A program made the position numbers and the translations under genes. A DNA stretch of 64,000 bases from Bacillota bacterium (GTDB taxonomy: Bacteria > Bacillota > Desulfotomaculia > Desulfotomaculales > VENG01). Every line of letters starts with the position of its first letter. Within the stretch, counting starts at the first letter, position 1. The stretch lies in NCBI GenBank assembly GCA_009711705.1, contig VENG01000005.1, positions 186,001 through 250,000 of the forward strand. Reading direction: 5' to 3'. Shown piece after piece: positions 34,347-43,756 of the stretch. The notes under the pieces are model-generated. The model was not told where the DNA came from and did no database searches. It was given only the letters and a program-made list of their open reading frames with translations.

Positions 34347-35370
34347 TGTTATGATTACGGGAGCCACGGGATTCATCGGCAGTCACCTTACCAGGGCCTT
34401 TTGTGAAAATAAAGTCCGGGTTGGCTGTCTAATAAGAGAAAGCAGTGATATTTCGAGCATCAAGGATCTGCCGATTGAGTTTATGACTGGTGATATCAAG
34501 AACATTGATGATTTGACAGAAGCATTCACCGGATACCAGTGTGTTATTCATAACGCCGCCAGAGTAGGCGACTGGGGAGACTTTGCTGATTTTTATGACA
34601 CAAATGTGACGGGTACAGTGAATGTGCTTACTGCTTGTGTTAATGCGGGTATCAAAGACATCATTATGACAGGTTCAAATTCTGCTTACGGAGAGGAACA
34701 CAGCCCCCATGTAAAGGATGAAAATTCACCCTACAACTCCCATTATCCATACTTTGGAGACAGCCTTTTTCCCTGCAAATTAAACTTCTACCGTGATACT
34801 AAAGCTTTAGCCAAAAAAGAGGCCATTAAGTTTGCAAAGAAGCACGGACTAAACCTTACCGTTTTAGAACCTGTTTGGGTTTATGGAGAAAGGGAATTGA
34901 ACACGGGGTTTTATGAGTACTTAAAAACCGCCGGGGCAGGGATTCCTTTCCTGCCCGGATCAAAGCAAAATAATTTTCACGTTGTATATGCCGGTGACCT
35001 GGCCAGGGCCTATGTGCTGGCCTTTACCAAACAGTTAACCGGCATCAATTGTATTCTAATCGGTAATCAAAAAGCGTCAAGCATGGACAATATTTATGAA
35101 CTATTTTGCTCTGCAGCAGGCATAAAAAAGCCCTGCACCATTCCCAAGGCATTAATATACCCCGCAGCATTAATCATGGAACTCTTATACACCGTTTTCA
35201 ATGCAAAAACACCCCCGCTTCTAACAAGGGGCAGGGTAAATATGTTCTATGACAATATGGAATTTTCCGTTGCAAAAGCGGAACGACTGCTTGGATTTAG
35301 AAACCTGTATAGCCTGGAAGAAGGTATTAAAAAAACTGTCTCATGGTATAAACAAAAAGGCCTGCTCTGA
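34333..35370 (+). CDS. NAD-dependent epimerase/dehydratase-type extended SDR
   Basis: The 345-residue Rossmann protein has the cofactor loop TGATGFIGSHLTRAF at the N-terminus, the HNAARVGDWG segment near residue 75, and a Tyr-x-x-x-Lys pair (YRDTKALAKK near 155). This is the extended SDR class that includes 3-beta-hydroxysteroid dehydrogenases and CerR, the reductase of bacterial ceramide synthesis. Next to an Spt-like enzyme, a keto-reductase role on a long-chain intermediate is the natural guess. The start lies within the end of the KAS gene. Confidence 0.85.
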   Translation: MKMSSVMITGATGFIGSHLTRAFCENKVRVGCLIRESSDISSIKDLPIEFMTGDIKNIDDLTEAFTGYQCVIHNAARVGDWGDFADFYDTNVTGTVNVLTACVNAGIKDIIMTGSNSAYGEEHSPHVKDENSPYNSHYPYFGDSLFPCKLNFYRDTKALAKKEAIKFAKKHGLNLTVLEPVWVYGERELNTGFYEYLKTAGAGIPFLPGSKQNNFHVVYAGDLARAYVLAFTKQLTGINCILIGNQKASSMDNIYELFCSAAGIKKPCTIPKALIYPAALIMELLYTVFNAKTPPLLTRGRVNMFYDNMEFSVAKAERLLGFRNLYSLEEGIKKTVSWYKQKGLL

Positions 35371-35421
35371 GGGGGGTGAACCACCATTCTAATCAACAAT
35401 GTTACAGGATGGCATAAAATA

Positions 35422-36684
35422 TTGTTTAATTTGAAGCTAAAGGTCACTATCTTTTTTCACTTTATCCCTGCGTTTTACAGAGGGGAGATTTCATTAAAAA
35501 AATTTATTCTATTGTTAAAAAGGCTTCTAATTTTTCTGTCCAGGATGCAGCACAACAAATTTGTAAAAATAGATGGTAAAACCAGGCTGGGTCTATATAT
35601 ACCCGGTTACCCTTCCCGGGCCTTTTACACTGCCTGTAATAAATTCACACAGTTCAATGAAAAAATGCCCTGTACAACTGTATTGCTATCTATTACTTCA
35701 GCCTGCCCATATAATTGCAGTTACTGTTACCAGAAACTTGACCGGGGCAGGGATATGAATATTGACATTCTAATCAAGACAGTAAGAAAACTTCAGGATA
35801 TGGGTATCGCCTTTTTTAATATTGAGGGTGGAGAGCCTTTTTTAGTCTATGACAGGCTGAAGAAGATTTGCTCATCCATTGATGACAGATCTGAAATTTG
35901 GCTAAACTCCACCGGCGTTGGTATGACCAAGGATAATCTCACGGAGCTTAAACACATGAATGTGACGGCCATAATGTTTTCTCTGCACAGCCCTGATGCA
36001 GATGTTTTCAATCAGTTTATGGGCAAGGACAATGCCTGGAACAACCTTCAAGCCGGGGTTGAGCTTTGTCATGAAGCTGGACTGGCGGTTGCTTTTAATA
36101 CATGTCTTATGAAAGATGACTTTTACAACGGTACTTTGGAAAGAATTATGGATGTAGCCAGGGACTTCAAGGCCTGCTTAGTCCAAATTATCAAGCCCAA
36201 ACCTTCGGGAGGGTGGCTGGCCCAAGAAGATATTGATTTCACACCGGAGGATTTAGCTTATATTAAAGCCAAGGTAAATCAATACAACCTACATAAAGAA
36301 TTTTCCCCATACCCGTCCATTTCTGCCCAGATAATTGAAGAAGATAAAGCTGTTTTCGGTTGTACTGCTGGCGGTACAGACAGGTTCTATATAAATGCCA
36401 AGGGAGATATACAACCATGCGAGTTTCTGAATATATCCTTTGGTAACATCAAAGAGAATCAATTCGAGGACATTTATCAAGCAATGCGAAGCTGCTTTGC
36501 CTGGGGCGGAGACTGTCTCCTTTGCGAAAAATACTCAAAAGAGATTCTTAAGCTTTATCAAGAAAACAATTTGAACTCCCTTCCCCTCACTCCTGAGCTG
36601 TCAAAAGAGATATATTGTGCATGGGACCGGGGGGAAAAAACTGAATTATACGAAAGGCTGGAAAGTCAATCTATTAACAAATAA
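35422..36684 (+). CDS. Radical SAM enzyme with C-terminal SPASM-like region
   Basis: The 420-residue protein has the radical SAM Cys motif CPYNCSYC (near residue 97), the glycine motif NIEGGEPF, and C-terminal cysteines (FGCTAGGTDRF, IQPCEF, CLLCEKY) like a SPASM or twitch domain that binds further Fe-S clusters. It could modify the lipid or its head group by a radical step such as C-C bond formation. The annotated TTG at 35422 has a poor ribosome site; a strong GGGGGGTGA lies 9 nt before an in-frame ATT at 35386, and the added residues look coding, so the true start may be upstream. Confidence 0.85.
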   Translation: MFNLKLKVTIFFHFIPAFYRGEISLKKFILLLKRLLIFLSRMQHNKFVKIDGKTRLGLYIPGYPSRAFYTACNKFTQFNEKMPCTTVLLSITSACPYNCSYCYQKLDRGRDMNIDILIKTVRKLQDMGIAFFNIEGGEPFLVYDRLKKICSSIDDRSEIWLNSTGVGMTKDNLTELKHMNVTAIMFSLHSPDADVFNQFMGKDNAWNNLQAGVELCHEAGLAVAFNTCLMKDDFYNGTLERIMDVARDFKACLVQIIKPKPSGGWLAQEDIDFTPEDLAYIKAKVNQYNLHKEFSPYPSISAQIIEEDKAVFGCTAGGTDRFYINAKGDIQPCEFLNISFGNIKENQFEDIYQAMRSCFAWGGDCLLCEKYSKEILKLYQENNLNSLPLTPELSKEIYCAWDRGEKTELYERLESQSINK

Positions 36685-36703
36685 CACAAAGAAGGTTTTT
36701 ACA

Positions 36704-37093
36704 GTGAATAATGAAGAGTTAAGAAAAAAAGTCAGAAGTGCCGCTGCTGAAATTTTGTATACAGAGGCTGTTATTTCCCCAGTCAATCTGTTAATGAAGA
36801 TCGGATTACTGTCTAAGAAAGACTATGAGGATTGGAGAATGGGGAGAATCTCGAATCTAGAGAGGGTATGCCGGGCAAATCTGAGCAAGTTGTCGATAGC
36901 TATGAAAGAATTAAGGAAATTTGCACGGGAAAACAATCTGAAGCCCTCAAAAACGGTATACAAGAAGTGGGGCAAAGGGAAAAAGATCTTATTGCAGTTC
37001 AGTAAATATAATAAGCCTGCTATCGAGGAAGCTTATTCAACTCATTACATAGATTCGGGTAAAGATTCCGGGCGAAAACAAAGTGCGCGCTAA
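36704..37093 (+). CDS. Basic helical hypothetical protein, last gene of the cluster
   Basis: The 129-residue protein is basic and helical at the N-terminus (ELRKKVRSAAAEILYTEAV) with a C-terminal patch VYKKWGKGKKILLQFSK. I do not recognise the family. GTG at 36704 is chosen because GAAGG lies 8 nt upstream and the longer frame would overlap the radical SAM gene. The gene ends in AGTGCGCGCTAA, resembling the stop-donating arm of the dispersed repeat. A terminator follows. Confidence 0.6.
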   Translation: MNNEELRKKVRSAAAEILYTEAVISPVNLLMKIGLLSKKDYEDWRMGRISNLERVCRANLSKLSIAMKELRKFARENNLKPSKTVYKKWGKGKKILLQFSKYNKPAIEEAYSTHYIDSGKDSGRKQSAR

Positions 37094-37100
37094 TAATTTT

Positions 37101-37132
37101 AAAAACCCCCGTGACAAGATACGGGGGCTTTA
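37101..37132. terminator. Terminator at the end of the lipid cluster
   Basis: CCCCCGT-GACAAGAT-ACGGGGG with A and T runs on both sides, between the convergent 36704 and 37149 genes. Confidence 0.85.
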
Positions 37133-37148
37133 ATATTCCAATCATATA

Positions 37149-38330
37149 TTAACCTTTATTAGTCTTAACCCTTGTGTTTTCCTTTAAATCCATGCTTCCG
37201 TCCCGCACAATTACTTCCCCTGCTGCCAGACCTTCTGTTATTTCAATGTTCTCCCTGTCCCCGATACCTGTTTGCACCGGCCTGCGTTCAACCCGGTTAT
37301 CCGTCACCACCATCACTTCCTTGCCGCCACCTTGCAGGGTATGCACCGCTTCCCTGGGGATTACCGGTACATCCTTGTGGGTTAAGGTTTCAATGGCCAC
37401 CTTTACATCATAGCCGGGCTTAAGATTGGCCGGGTCGGCCAAGGTGACGATGACGGGCACCCGTCTCTGGATAACCCCCAGGGCTGATTGTTTTTCTACG
37501 GCCAGGGGATATATTTCCCCCACTTCGCCGTATAAGACCTTCGATCCAAGAACCGGGGCGGTGATTTTTACCCTCTGGCCCAGTTTTACCTCACCCAGGT
37601 CGTCGCTGAGAATATCCGCCTTGATTTCAAGTTTGTCCTGCACTGCCACACTGGCCAGCACTCTACCCGGGGTCACCACCTGTTCCTGCTTGGCCGGTAA
37701 ACTCAGGACTATACCGTCCACGGGGCTTTGCAGTGTCAATTGCCGCTCTTTGCGGTTAAGGTTCTGCAGCGACCGGTTCAAGCCCGCCTCCTGTGCCCGG
37801 GTACTCTCTAAAAGGGATTTCTGCTCCTGCAGGCTTTGCTCCAGGGTTTGCACCTTTAGTTCGGCTGCTTCAAATTCCACTGTGGAAATAGCTCCGGATT
37901 CATACAAATCCTGAAACCGCGCCAAGTTTTCCCCGGCATTTTTCAATTCCAATTCTATGCGCTGCACAGCCGCCTGGGTGGCAGCAATGGAAGCTGCGGT
38001 CTGGGATAACTGGGAGCGAGTATCTTCAACTTGTAATGACAGATCCAGATTTTCCAGTTCCAGCATGGTTTGCCCCTTGCTGACCTGTTGACCTGTCTCA
38101 ACGGGGACTTGCACAACCCTGGCGTTCTGGGGGGCATGCAAATCGTAGCTGGTAGCGGGCTGAACATAACCGGTATCCTCAACGGCCCGAGTTATATCCC
38201 CGGTCCGGACCTGCACCGTTTCTGCCCCGGCTCCACCGGTGAAAACAGTGATTGCGGTTATTAACGCCAGTATCACCGCGATGCCCACCAGCAGGAATAT
38301 TTTTTTTCTTTGTTTGACAACCGGCTTCAT
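37149..38330 (-). CDS. HlyD/MacA-type efflux adaptor protein
   Basis: The 393-residue protein has one N-terminal membrane anchor (residues 10-30), paired biotinyl-lipoyl-like halves (DLHAPQNARVVQVPVETGQQVSKG and LQSPVDGIVLSLPAKQEQVVTPG) around a long coiled coil (about 100-200), and a beta-barrel/membrane-proximal C-terminus. It acts with the adjacent FtsX-like permease and ATPase as a MacAB-type three-part exporter. It is third in the operon, 15 nt after the permease. The AGGAGG site is clear. The exported substrate is unknown. Confidence 0.88.
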   Translation of the reverse strand: MKPVVKQRKKIFLLVGIAVILALITAITVFTGGAGAETVQVRTGDITRAVEDTGYVQPATSYDLHAPQNARVVQVPVETGQQVSKGQTMLELENLDLSLQVEDTRSQLSQTAASIAATQAAVQRIELELKNAGENLARFQDLYESGAISTVEFEAAELKVQTLEQSLQEQKSLLESTRAQEAGLNRSLQNLNRKERQLTLQSPVDGIVLSLPAKQEQVVTPGRVLASVAVQDKLEIKADILSDDLGEVKLGQRVKITAPVLGSKVLYGEVGEIYPLAVEKQSALGVIQRRVPVIVTLADPANLKPGYDVKVAIETLTHKDVPVIPREAVHTLQGGGKEVMVVTDNRVERRPVQTGIGDRENIEITEGLAAGEVIVRDGSMDLKENTRVKTNKG

Positions 38331-38344
38331 ATAAAGACCTCCTG

Positions 38345-40753
38345 TTAATCTTTATTCTTCAATACTTCCACCAGTTGCAGCTGTCTGACACCCCTGACAG
38401 CCAGCAGGTGGGCCACCATGATAAAGAAAAAAGCACCCAGGGCGGAGTATATATAAGTAGTTGGATAGATTATTACCGGCATGGTAAACAAATCCGTGCT
38501 CAGCGCACTAATGTAGCCCTTAACCATCAGGTAGCCGAAGGGCAGGCCCAGAGCTACTCCCAGCAGGGACTGCAGCAGGTTTTCCTTCAGTAGTATGCCG
38601 GAGACTTCGCTTATCGTAAAACCCAGAACCCGCAGGGAGGCCAGTTCTCGCTGCCTTTCCGAGAAACTGATCACTGAAGAGTTGTATACTATGGCAAAGC
38701 CCAGCAGCAGCGAGAAGAAAACCAGAATAGAGATTGAATAGATCATGGCATCCATATTTTGATTGAAATTATCCAGTTCCTTCTGGCGGCTCAGGATGGA
38801 TGACACTTCGGTCATGTCCTCCAGTTCCTCTTCCATATGTGCGGTAAAAGCCGGATCCACTTTCAGCATAACACCGGATGCCAGCTGCCGTTCTTGCAAC
38901 ATGAGGTTGGCCTGTTGCAGCGAAACGAAGGAACCTCCACCCACCAACTGCCTATTTATACCTACAATTTTAATTATGTCGTGCCTGGCAGGGCCAATAC
39001 CCAGCAATGTTTCCACTTGCACCATATCGCCAACTTGGGCCCCCAGTTTATTTGCTGTCCTCCGGCTGATAAGCAGGCCTTTGGCGGGCACCGGGACGGG
39101 CTGTTCCCTGTGGTCTCTTAGCTTTTTCAAGGTGCTTCCAGGGTCTAAGCCGGTGATGGAATCATCTTCTTCTTTACCATTAAACTTTATTTTTGCCGGT
39201 ATCTCCAGCAAAGGTTCTGATTTTTGTACTCCTTGAATACGGCTTATGTTTAGAATTTCGCTTTCTTTTACCGGTGTAGTGAATCGAATAAGGTAATCAT
39301 AACGCTGGTTCTGGTGGAAATGAGATTCTATCATATAATCTACGGCGTCAATGGTGAATAAGGATACCACCAGCATGCCCACGGCAAAAACAACTCCCAC
39401 CATAGTAATAGCAAAGCGACCGCGGTTCCGGGCGGCGGATCTAATGCTCATCTTCCAGGCGGTATTCAGACGGTGCCATAGCCATGACAGGTTCTCAACC
39501 AGTGTTTTGCCACCACCTTTGGGTGGCTCGGGACGCATGGCTTCCGCGGGGTTAATGGTGGTCACGCTGCGGCATGCAATGAAGCCGGCCAGAGTGCTTA
39601 CCCCGAGGCTGAGGATAAAACCATACAGTATGGCCTGGGTGTTCACGGCACCAATGGTTGAGGGCAGGTTGAAATATACGGCATAGGCCTGGGACATCAC
39701 CGAGGCCAGGGCAAGACCGAGCATAGTTCCCAACACTGCGCCAAATAAAGCCACCATAACGGAATAACCGGTATAGTGCAGTATTACTTGCCTGTTATTG
39801 TAGCCCAGCGCTTTCATGACCCCTATTTGCAGGCGCTGAGAGCGTACTATACGTCCCAGGATAACGAACTGGATGGCGGCGGCAATGCCCAAAAAAATAG
39901 CGGGCATAAAGCGTGAAGAAGCCTTCAGGCCGTCAAGTTCTCCCTCCAACATGGCGTTGCTGAGCTGTTGTTTGCGCGGGTATGCGGCCAGGTTGCCGTA
40001 AGGCTCCAGTATGCTTTTTACCTGCCGGGCCACCTTTTCAGCGTCGATACCCGGAGCCAGCGTAACCAGCACCTGATTAACCTGCCCTGGCAAGTTTAAT
40101 AGCTGCTGGGCCCTTTCACGGGGTATGGCGATGATGCCGAAGGATCTGGGGTCGGGTAAAAGGGTTGCGGCGTCCTTCATCAGATAAATAAATTCCGGCC
40201 CGGTGGCGGTACCCACCATGGTCAAGGGCACCTTTTTTCCCTCCGCCACAATGGTGACGGTATCGTTGAAATCCAGGTGGTTGGCTTCGGCGTACTGGGG
40301 GTCTACCAGAATCTCGATATCCCCGGTACGAGTATGTTGTTCCCCGGGCCGGGCACTCACTGCCTCTGCAGCAAAAAACCGGCCGGTAAGCAACTGCAGG
40401 CTATTAATTTGGTATTCCATGGGCAGGGAATAGCTTGTCAAGCGGGCAGTGGCCCGCTTATTATATTCGTTTACCAGGGTCACATCCTTTTGTATGCGCC
40501 CGGTTACCCCGATTACCCCGGGTATGGTCTCAATCTGCTTGGTCACCTGTTGCGGGGCCTTAACCACATGGAAATAATAGTCCGCAAAGTTATGATCCCG
40601 GTAAAACTTCTCCTTTGATTCATTTAAATTAAAATACGCCGTGGTCATGGCTATGTAAACGGCTATACCTACCATAACCACCGCAGCCACGGCCAGAAAC
40701 TGCCCCTTGGTTTTACCGATGGTGCGCCATAATTTTTTATGTAGGGCCCTCAT
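38345..40753 (-). CDS. FtsX-family (MacB-like) ABC transporter permease
   Basis: The 802-residue protein has two FtsX repeats: one anchor helix, a large extracellular domain, then three helices (about residues 285-410), a second anchor (about 455), another extracellular domain and three final helices. This matches single-chain permeases that form a mechanotransmission exporter with an ATPase. Its ATG overlaps the ATPase stop as TGATG. Two full FtsX repeats in one chain is the long form typical of Gram-positive lipoprotein/peptide exporters. Confidence 0.9.
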   Translation of the reverse strand: MRALHKKLWRTIGKTKGQFLAVAAVVMVGIAVYIAMTTAYFNLNESKEKFYRDHNFADYYFHVVKAPQQVTKQIETIPGVIGVTGRIQKDVTLVNEYNKRATARLTSYSLPMEYQINSLQLLTGRFFAAEAVSARPGEQHTRTGDIEILVDPQYAEANHLDFNDTVTIVAEGKKVPLTMVGTATGPEFIYLMKDAATLLPDPRSFGIIAIPRERAQQLLNLPGQVNQVLVTLAPGIDAEKVARQVKSILEPYGNLAAYPRKQQLSNAMLEGELDGLKASSRFMPAIFLGIAAAIQFVILGRIVRSQRLQIGVMKALGYNNRQVILHYTGYSVMVALFGAVLGTMLGLALASVMSQAYAVYFNLPSTIGAVNTQAILYGFILSLGVSTLAGFIACRSVTTINPAEAMRPEPPKGGGKTLVENLSWLWHRLNTAWKMSIRSAARNRGRFAITMVGVVFAVGMLVVSLFTIDAVDYMIESHFHQNQRYDYLIRFTTPVKESEILNISRIQGVQKSEPLLEIPAKIKFNGKEEDDSITGLDPGSTLKKLRDHREQPVPVPAKGLLISRRTANKLGAQVGDMVQVETLLGIGPARHDIIKIVGINRQLVGGGSFVSLQQANLMLQERQLASGVMLKVDPAFTAHMEEELEDMTEVSSILSRQKELDNFNQNMDAMIYSISILVFFSLLLGFAIVYNSSVISFSERQRELASLRVLGFTISEVSGILLKENLLQSLLGVALGLPFGYLMVKGYISALSTDLFTMPVIIYPTTYIYSALGAFFFIMVAHLLAVRGVRQLQLVEVLKNKD

Positions 40754-41463
40754 CACCACTCAATCCTTTCCGGTGGCAGGGGAGAGGCATTCTCCCTGAT
40801 CTCGGCTACAGTCCCATCTCTCATACGCACCACCCGGTGGGCCATGTTCCCGATGGGGGTATTGTGGGTAACAATGACCACGGTACTGCCCCGTTCCCGG
40901 TTTATTTTCACCAGCAAGGCCAGGATGAGTTTCCCGGTCTGGTAATCCAGAGCACCGGTGGGCTCGTCACAAAGTAACAGCCGGGGATTTTTCACCGTTG
41001 CCCGGGCGATGGATACCCGCTGCTGTTCACCGCCGCTCATCTGGGAGGGAAAATGGTCCATCCGGTCGGCCAGACCCACATCCCTCAGTACGTCGGTTAC
41101 AGCCAAAGGCTCATCCACCAAGTCGGCGGCCAGTTCCACATTCTCTTTGGCCGTCAAGTCAGGTATCAGGTTATAAAACTGAAATACAAAACCAATTTCA
41201 GTTCTTCTGTAACTGGTTAACTGATCATCATTGGCCTGTCCAAGATTACTGTCTCCAAAATACACCTCTCCTTCGGTGGGCAGATCCATTCCCCCCATGA
41301 TATTAAGCAGGGTGCTCTTCCCGGATCCGCTGGGACCCAGGATCACCAGTATCTCACCCTGGTACACGTCCAGTGTAGTTTCCTTAAGGGCATTAACCGT
41401 TACTTCTCCCATATGGTAAGTTCTGGTTAGGCGGTTTAAACACATCAATTTATTTTTGGTCAT
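40753..41463 (-). CDS. ABC transporter ATP-binding protein (MacB/LolD type)
   Basis: The protein of about 236 residues has Walker [11 protein letters not shown]-loop [10 protein letters not shown], signature [14 protein letters not shown] and Walker [13 protein letters not shown], with the MacB/LolD-type sequence. It powers the exporter formed with the genes downstream. The start at 41463 (MTKNKLM) is the likelier one; a longer frame reaches 41526 but would overlap the regulator gene upstream by 50 nt. Confidence 0.92.
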   Translation of the reverse strand: MTKNKLMCLNRLTRTYHMGEVTVNALKETTLDVYQGEILVILGPSGSGKSTLLNIMGGMDLPTEGEVYFGDSNLGQANDDQLTSYRRTEIGFVFQFYNLIPDLTAKENVELAADLVDEPLAVTDVLRDVGLADRMDHFPSQMSGGEQQRVSIARATVKNPRLLLCDEPTGALDYQTGKLILALLVKINRERGSTVVIVTHNTPIGNMAHRVVRMRDGTVAEIRENASPLPPERIEW

Positions 41464-41476
41464 ATCCGCACGCCTT

Positions 41477-41966
41477 TCAAGGTTTTTCCGAAGATTCGTC
41501 AATCTGGCCCTTCGTCCAGCGATCATATTGAATGGTTATATCTGATAAATACCAATTGATAAAATTAAAATAATCCTTTAACACCAGAAGGTTTTCCCTG
41601 GATTCCAAGTTTTGAGTTGGTACAGTACCGAGCCCCTGATCAATTACTTGCTCCCATACCTTCATGGTGCCGGCTTTTTCCATCGAGGCTTTAATCCATG
41701 AATGTGCATTGGCCCGGTAATAGCCTTTGCGCTCTCCAGGTATGCTTACCTTCTCAAATATACGCATAGCCAGTCCCTGCCGGATGGTAAGGGATGCAGT
41801 AGCCTTACTATACATTAAATTTTTTGCTATCTCGTCCAGGGTACTGGGGTGATCAGCCAGCAACAGGTAGCCAAAGGTGCGACCCAGGGTCTTGGATGCG
41901 CCGGAATTCTCCATTAACAGCCCCAGTTCTTCTATAAATTGAAGTTCCCGTTCCTTTATGTGACAT
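41477..41966 (-). pseudogene. GbsR/MarR-family regulator with N-terminal frameshift
   Basis: The intact frame (41477-41914) encodes 145 residues of a GbsR-like winged helix (LGRTFGYLLLADHPSTLDEIA, YSKATASLTIRQG). Family members start earlier, and the missing start is present out of frame: AAGGAG and ATG at 41966 give MSHK, and removal of one G in AAAGGAACGG restores a continuous ERELQFIEELGLLMENSG. So one extra base has cut off the first helix. Translation could still begin at the internal ATG (41914), which lacks a ribosome site. It heads the MacAB-type operon and likely controls it. Confidence 0.7.
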
Positions 41967-41995
41967 CACGCTCCTTTTACGGCATCATAACATTT

Positions 41996-42023
41996 AATTT
42001 GTTTAGTTACAACTAAACAAATT
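41996..42023. promoter_or_regulatory. Perfect palindromic operator candidate
   Basis: AATTTGTTTAGTT-AC-AACTAAACAAATT has 13-bp perfect arms and lies 30 nt before the regulator's original start. AT-rich palindromes with TTTAGTT half-sites are typical of GbsR/MarR self-regulation. It sits in the gap between the exporter operon and the divergent histidine kinase, so it may affect both. Confidence 0.6.
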
Positions 42024-42196
42024 AAATTCATTTTAAATCCTAAAGTTTAACAATCAAGCTTTTGTTGAAAAATGTTTAAGTTTTTATTTCCCTTTTGTGA
42101 TACTTAATTAGTAAGGTTTATTAGTAAAGGAATACTTAAGAACTATTAGATAACAAATATCCAACACAGATCAGACATAAGTGGAGTGAATATTTA

Positions 42197-43630
42197 ATGT
42201 CCAAAAGCATTGTAGTAAAACTATGGTTAACAATGACTGCTCTTGTCTTTTTAATACTGGTGACAGCATGGTTTGCCCACACCCGGATACAAACCGACAG
42301 GTACTTTCAACAGCAGGGTGAAGAGCTAATTCAGAAAGGTTTTAGACTCTCAGAAATATTACGAGATGAACATGATAATTTAAAGCAGGAGAAAATAATT
42401 CAGGCCTCAGCAAAAGTTTTAAACGCTAATATTATGTTCATGGATAAACAGGAATTCCTTGATGGATGTCAAAACGATGACAGTCACCATGACCCGTTAG
42501 TTGCCAGTGAAGTTAAAAGTTTGTTTGCAGGCAACCCGGTGTTTCACAGGGGACCGGGAAAGATTTACGATAATGAAGTAATCAGTGCCGGAGTGCCAAT
42601 CATGTCCGGCGATATATTAAAAAAAATTATCATGCTTCATGCTCCCATTACTCCACTGAGCAGCCGAATAAATGACTTGAAACAAGTTACACTGACTGTG
42701 GGCCTGGGCGGGATAATCATGGCCACCATATTAAGCTTCTTTTTATCCAGACGGTTCTCCGGTCCGCTTCTGGAAATGAACAGAGTAGCTCAGGCCATGG
42801 CTCACGGTAACTATAAAAGGAAAGTTCGTGCTAACTCTCAAGATGAAATTGGACTACTGGCAAACTCCTTAAATACGCTGGCCTTAAAATTAGAGGAGAA
42901 AATCTCAGCTTTGGAAAGAATGGATAATACCCGCAGAGAGTTTGTCGCTAATGTTTCTCACGAACTTCGGACCCCATTGGCAATTGTTCAAGGTTATACA
43001 GAAGCGCTGTTGGACGGCATGGTTGATGACCCCGAGGAACAGCATCTATATTTAAGTCATATTTCCGACGAACTAAACCGCCTGCGCCGCCTGGTATCAG
43101 AATTGTTGGATTTAAAACGGATGGAATCCGGACGGCAAGACTTTAGCAAGGAAGTAATCGAGATTGATTCGATTATTGATAAGGTTACCAAAAAAATTGA
43201 ACCAACGGCAAAAGAAAACAACGTTAAGATGGAATCAGATTATGATGCTGCATTAAAACCGATCATGGGAAATGCCGACCTCTTGGAACAAGTTTTTTTC
43301 AACCTGATTATTAATGGCATAAAGTTTTCCTTTGCCGGGGGTACGATTAAAATATCAGCTTCTTCAGGTGAGGGCTATACACACATTTCAGTGAGTGATG
43401 CTGGTTCAGGAATCCCACAGCAAGAGCTGCCGTTTATCTTTGAACGCTTTTACAAAGTGGATAAGTCCAGGACAAGAAGCGGGCAAAATATAGAAAACAG
43501 TGACGGAACAGGTCTCGGGCTGGCCATAGCGAACAGCATTGTACAAACCCATAACGGTATTATCAATGTTCAAAGCAGGCCAGGAGGGGGAAGCACATTC
43601 ACTGTATCTATTCCCATCAAACCGGCCTAA
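42197..43630 (+). CDS. Sensor histidine kinase without adjacent response regulator
   Basis: The 477-residue protein has TM1 (about 8-27), an extracellular sensor of about 130 residues, TM2 (about 160-182), HAMP (about 183-240), HisKA with FVANVSHELRTPLAIVQG, and HATPase_c with N box NLIINGIKFSF, G1 DAGSGIP and G2 GTGLGLAIA. The His box and ATP lid are intact, so it should be active. It resembles the kinase at 60177 in layout and motifs. No response regulator is next to it; pspA follows. Confidence 0.9.
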   Translation: MSKSIVVKLWLTMTALVFLILVTAWFAHTRIQTDRYFQQQGEELIQKGFRLSEILRDEHDNLKQEKIIQASAKVLNANIMFMDKQEFLDGCQNDDSHHDPLVASEVKSLFAGNPVFHRGPGKIYDNEVISAGVPIMSGDILKKIIMLHAPITPLSSRINDLKQVTLTVGLGGIIMATILSFFLSRRFSGPLLEMNRVAQAMAHGNYKRKVRANSQDEIGLLANSLNTLALKLEEKISALERMDNTRREFVANVSHELRTPLAIVQGYTEALLDGMVDDPEEQHLYLSHISDELNRLRRLVSELLDLKRMESGRQDFSKEVIEIDSIIDKVTKKIEPTAKENNVKMESDYDAALKPIMGNADLLEQVFFNLIINGIKFSFAGGTIKISASSGEGYTHISVSDAGSGIPQQELPFIFERFYKVDKSRTRSGQNIENSDGTGLGLAIANSIVQTHNGIINVQSRPGGGSTFTVSIPIKPA

Positions 43631-43756
43631 TCTAGTCTCTAATATTGTTAGAAAATCTAGATATGGGCGTAAATAATTTGACAAAAATGAATGATATATT
43701 GCTAGTAAGCAAACATTCTAACCTAAAATCACATTAAATAAGGAGGTATAAACGGC

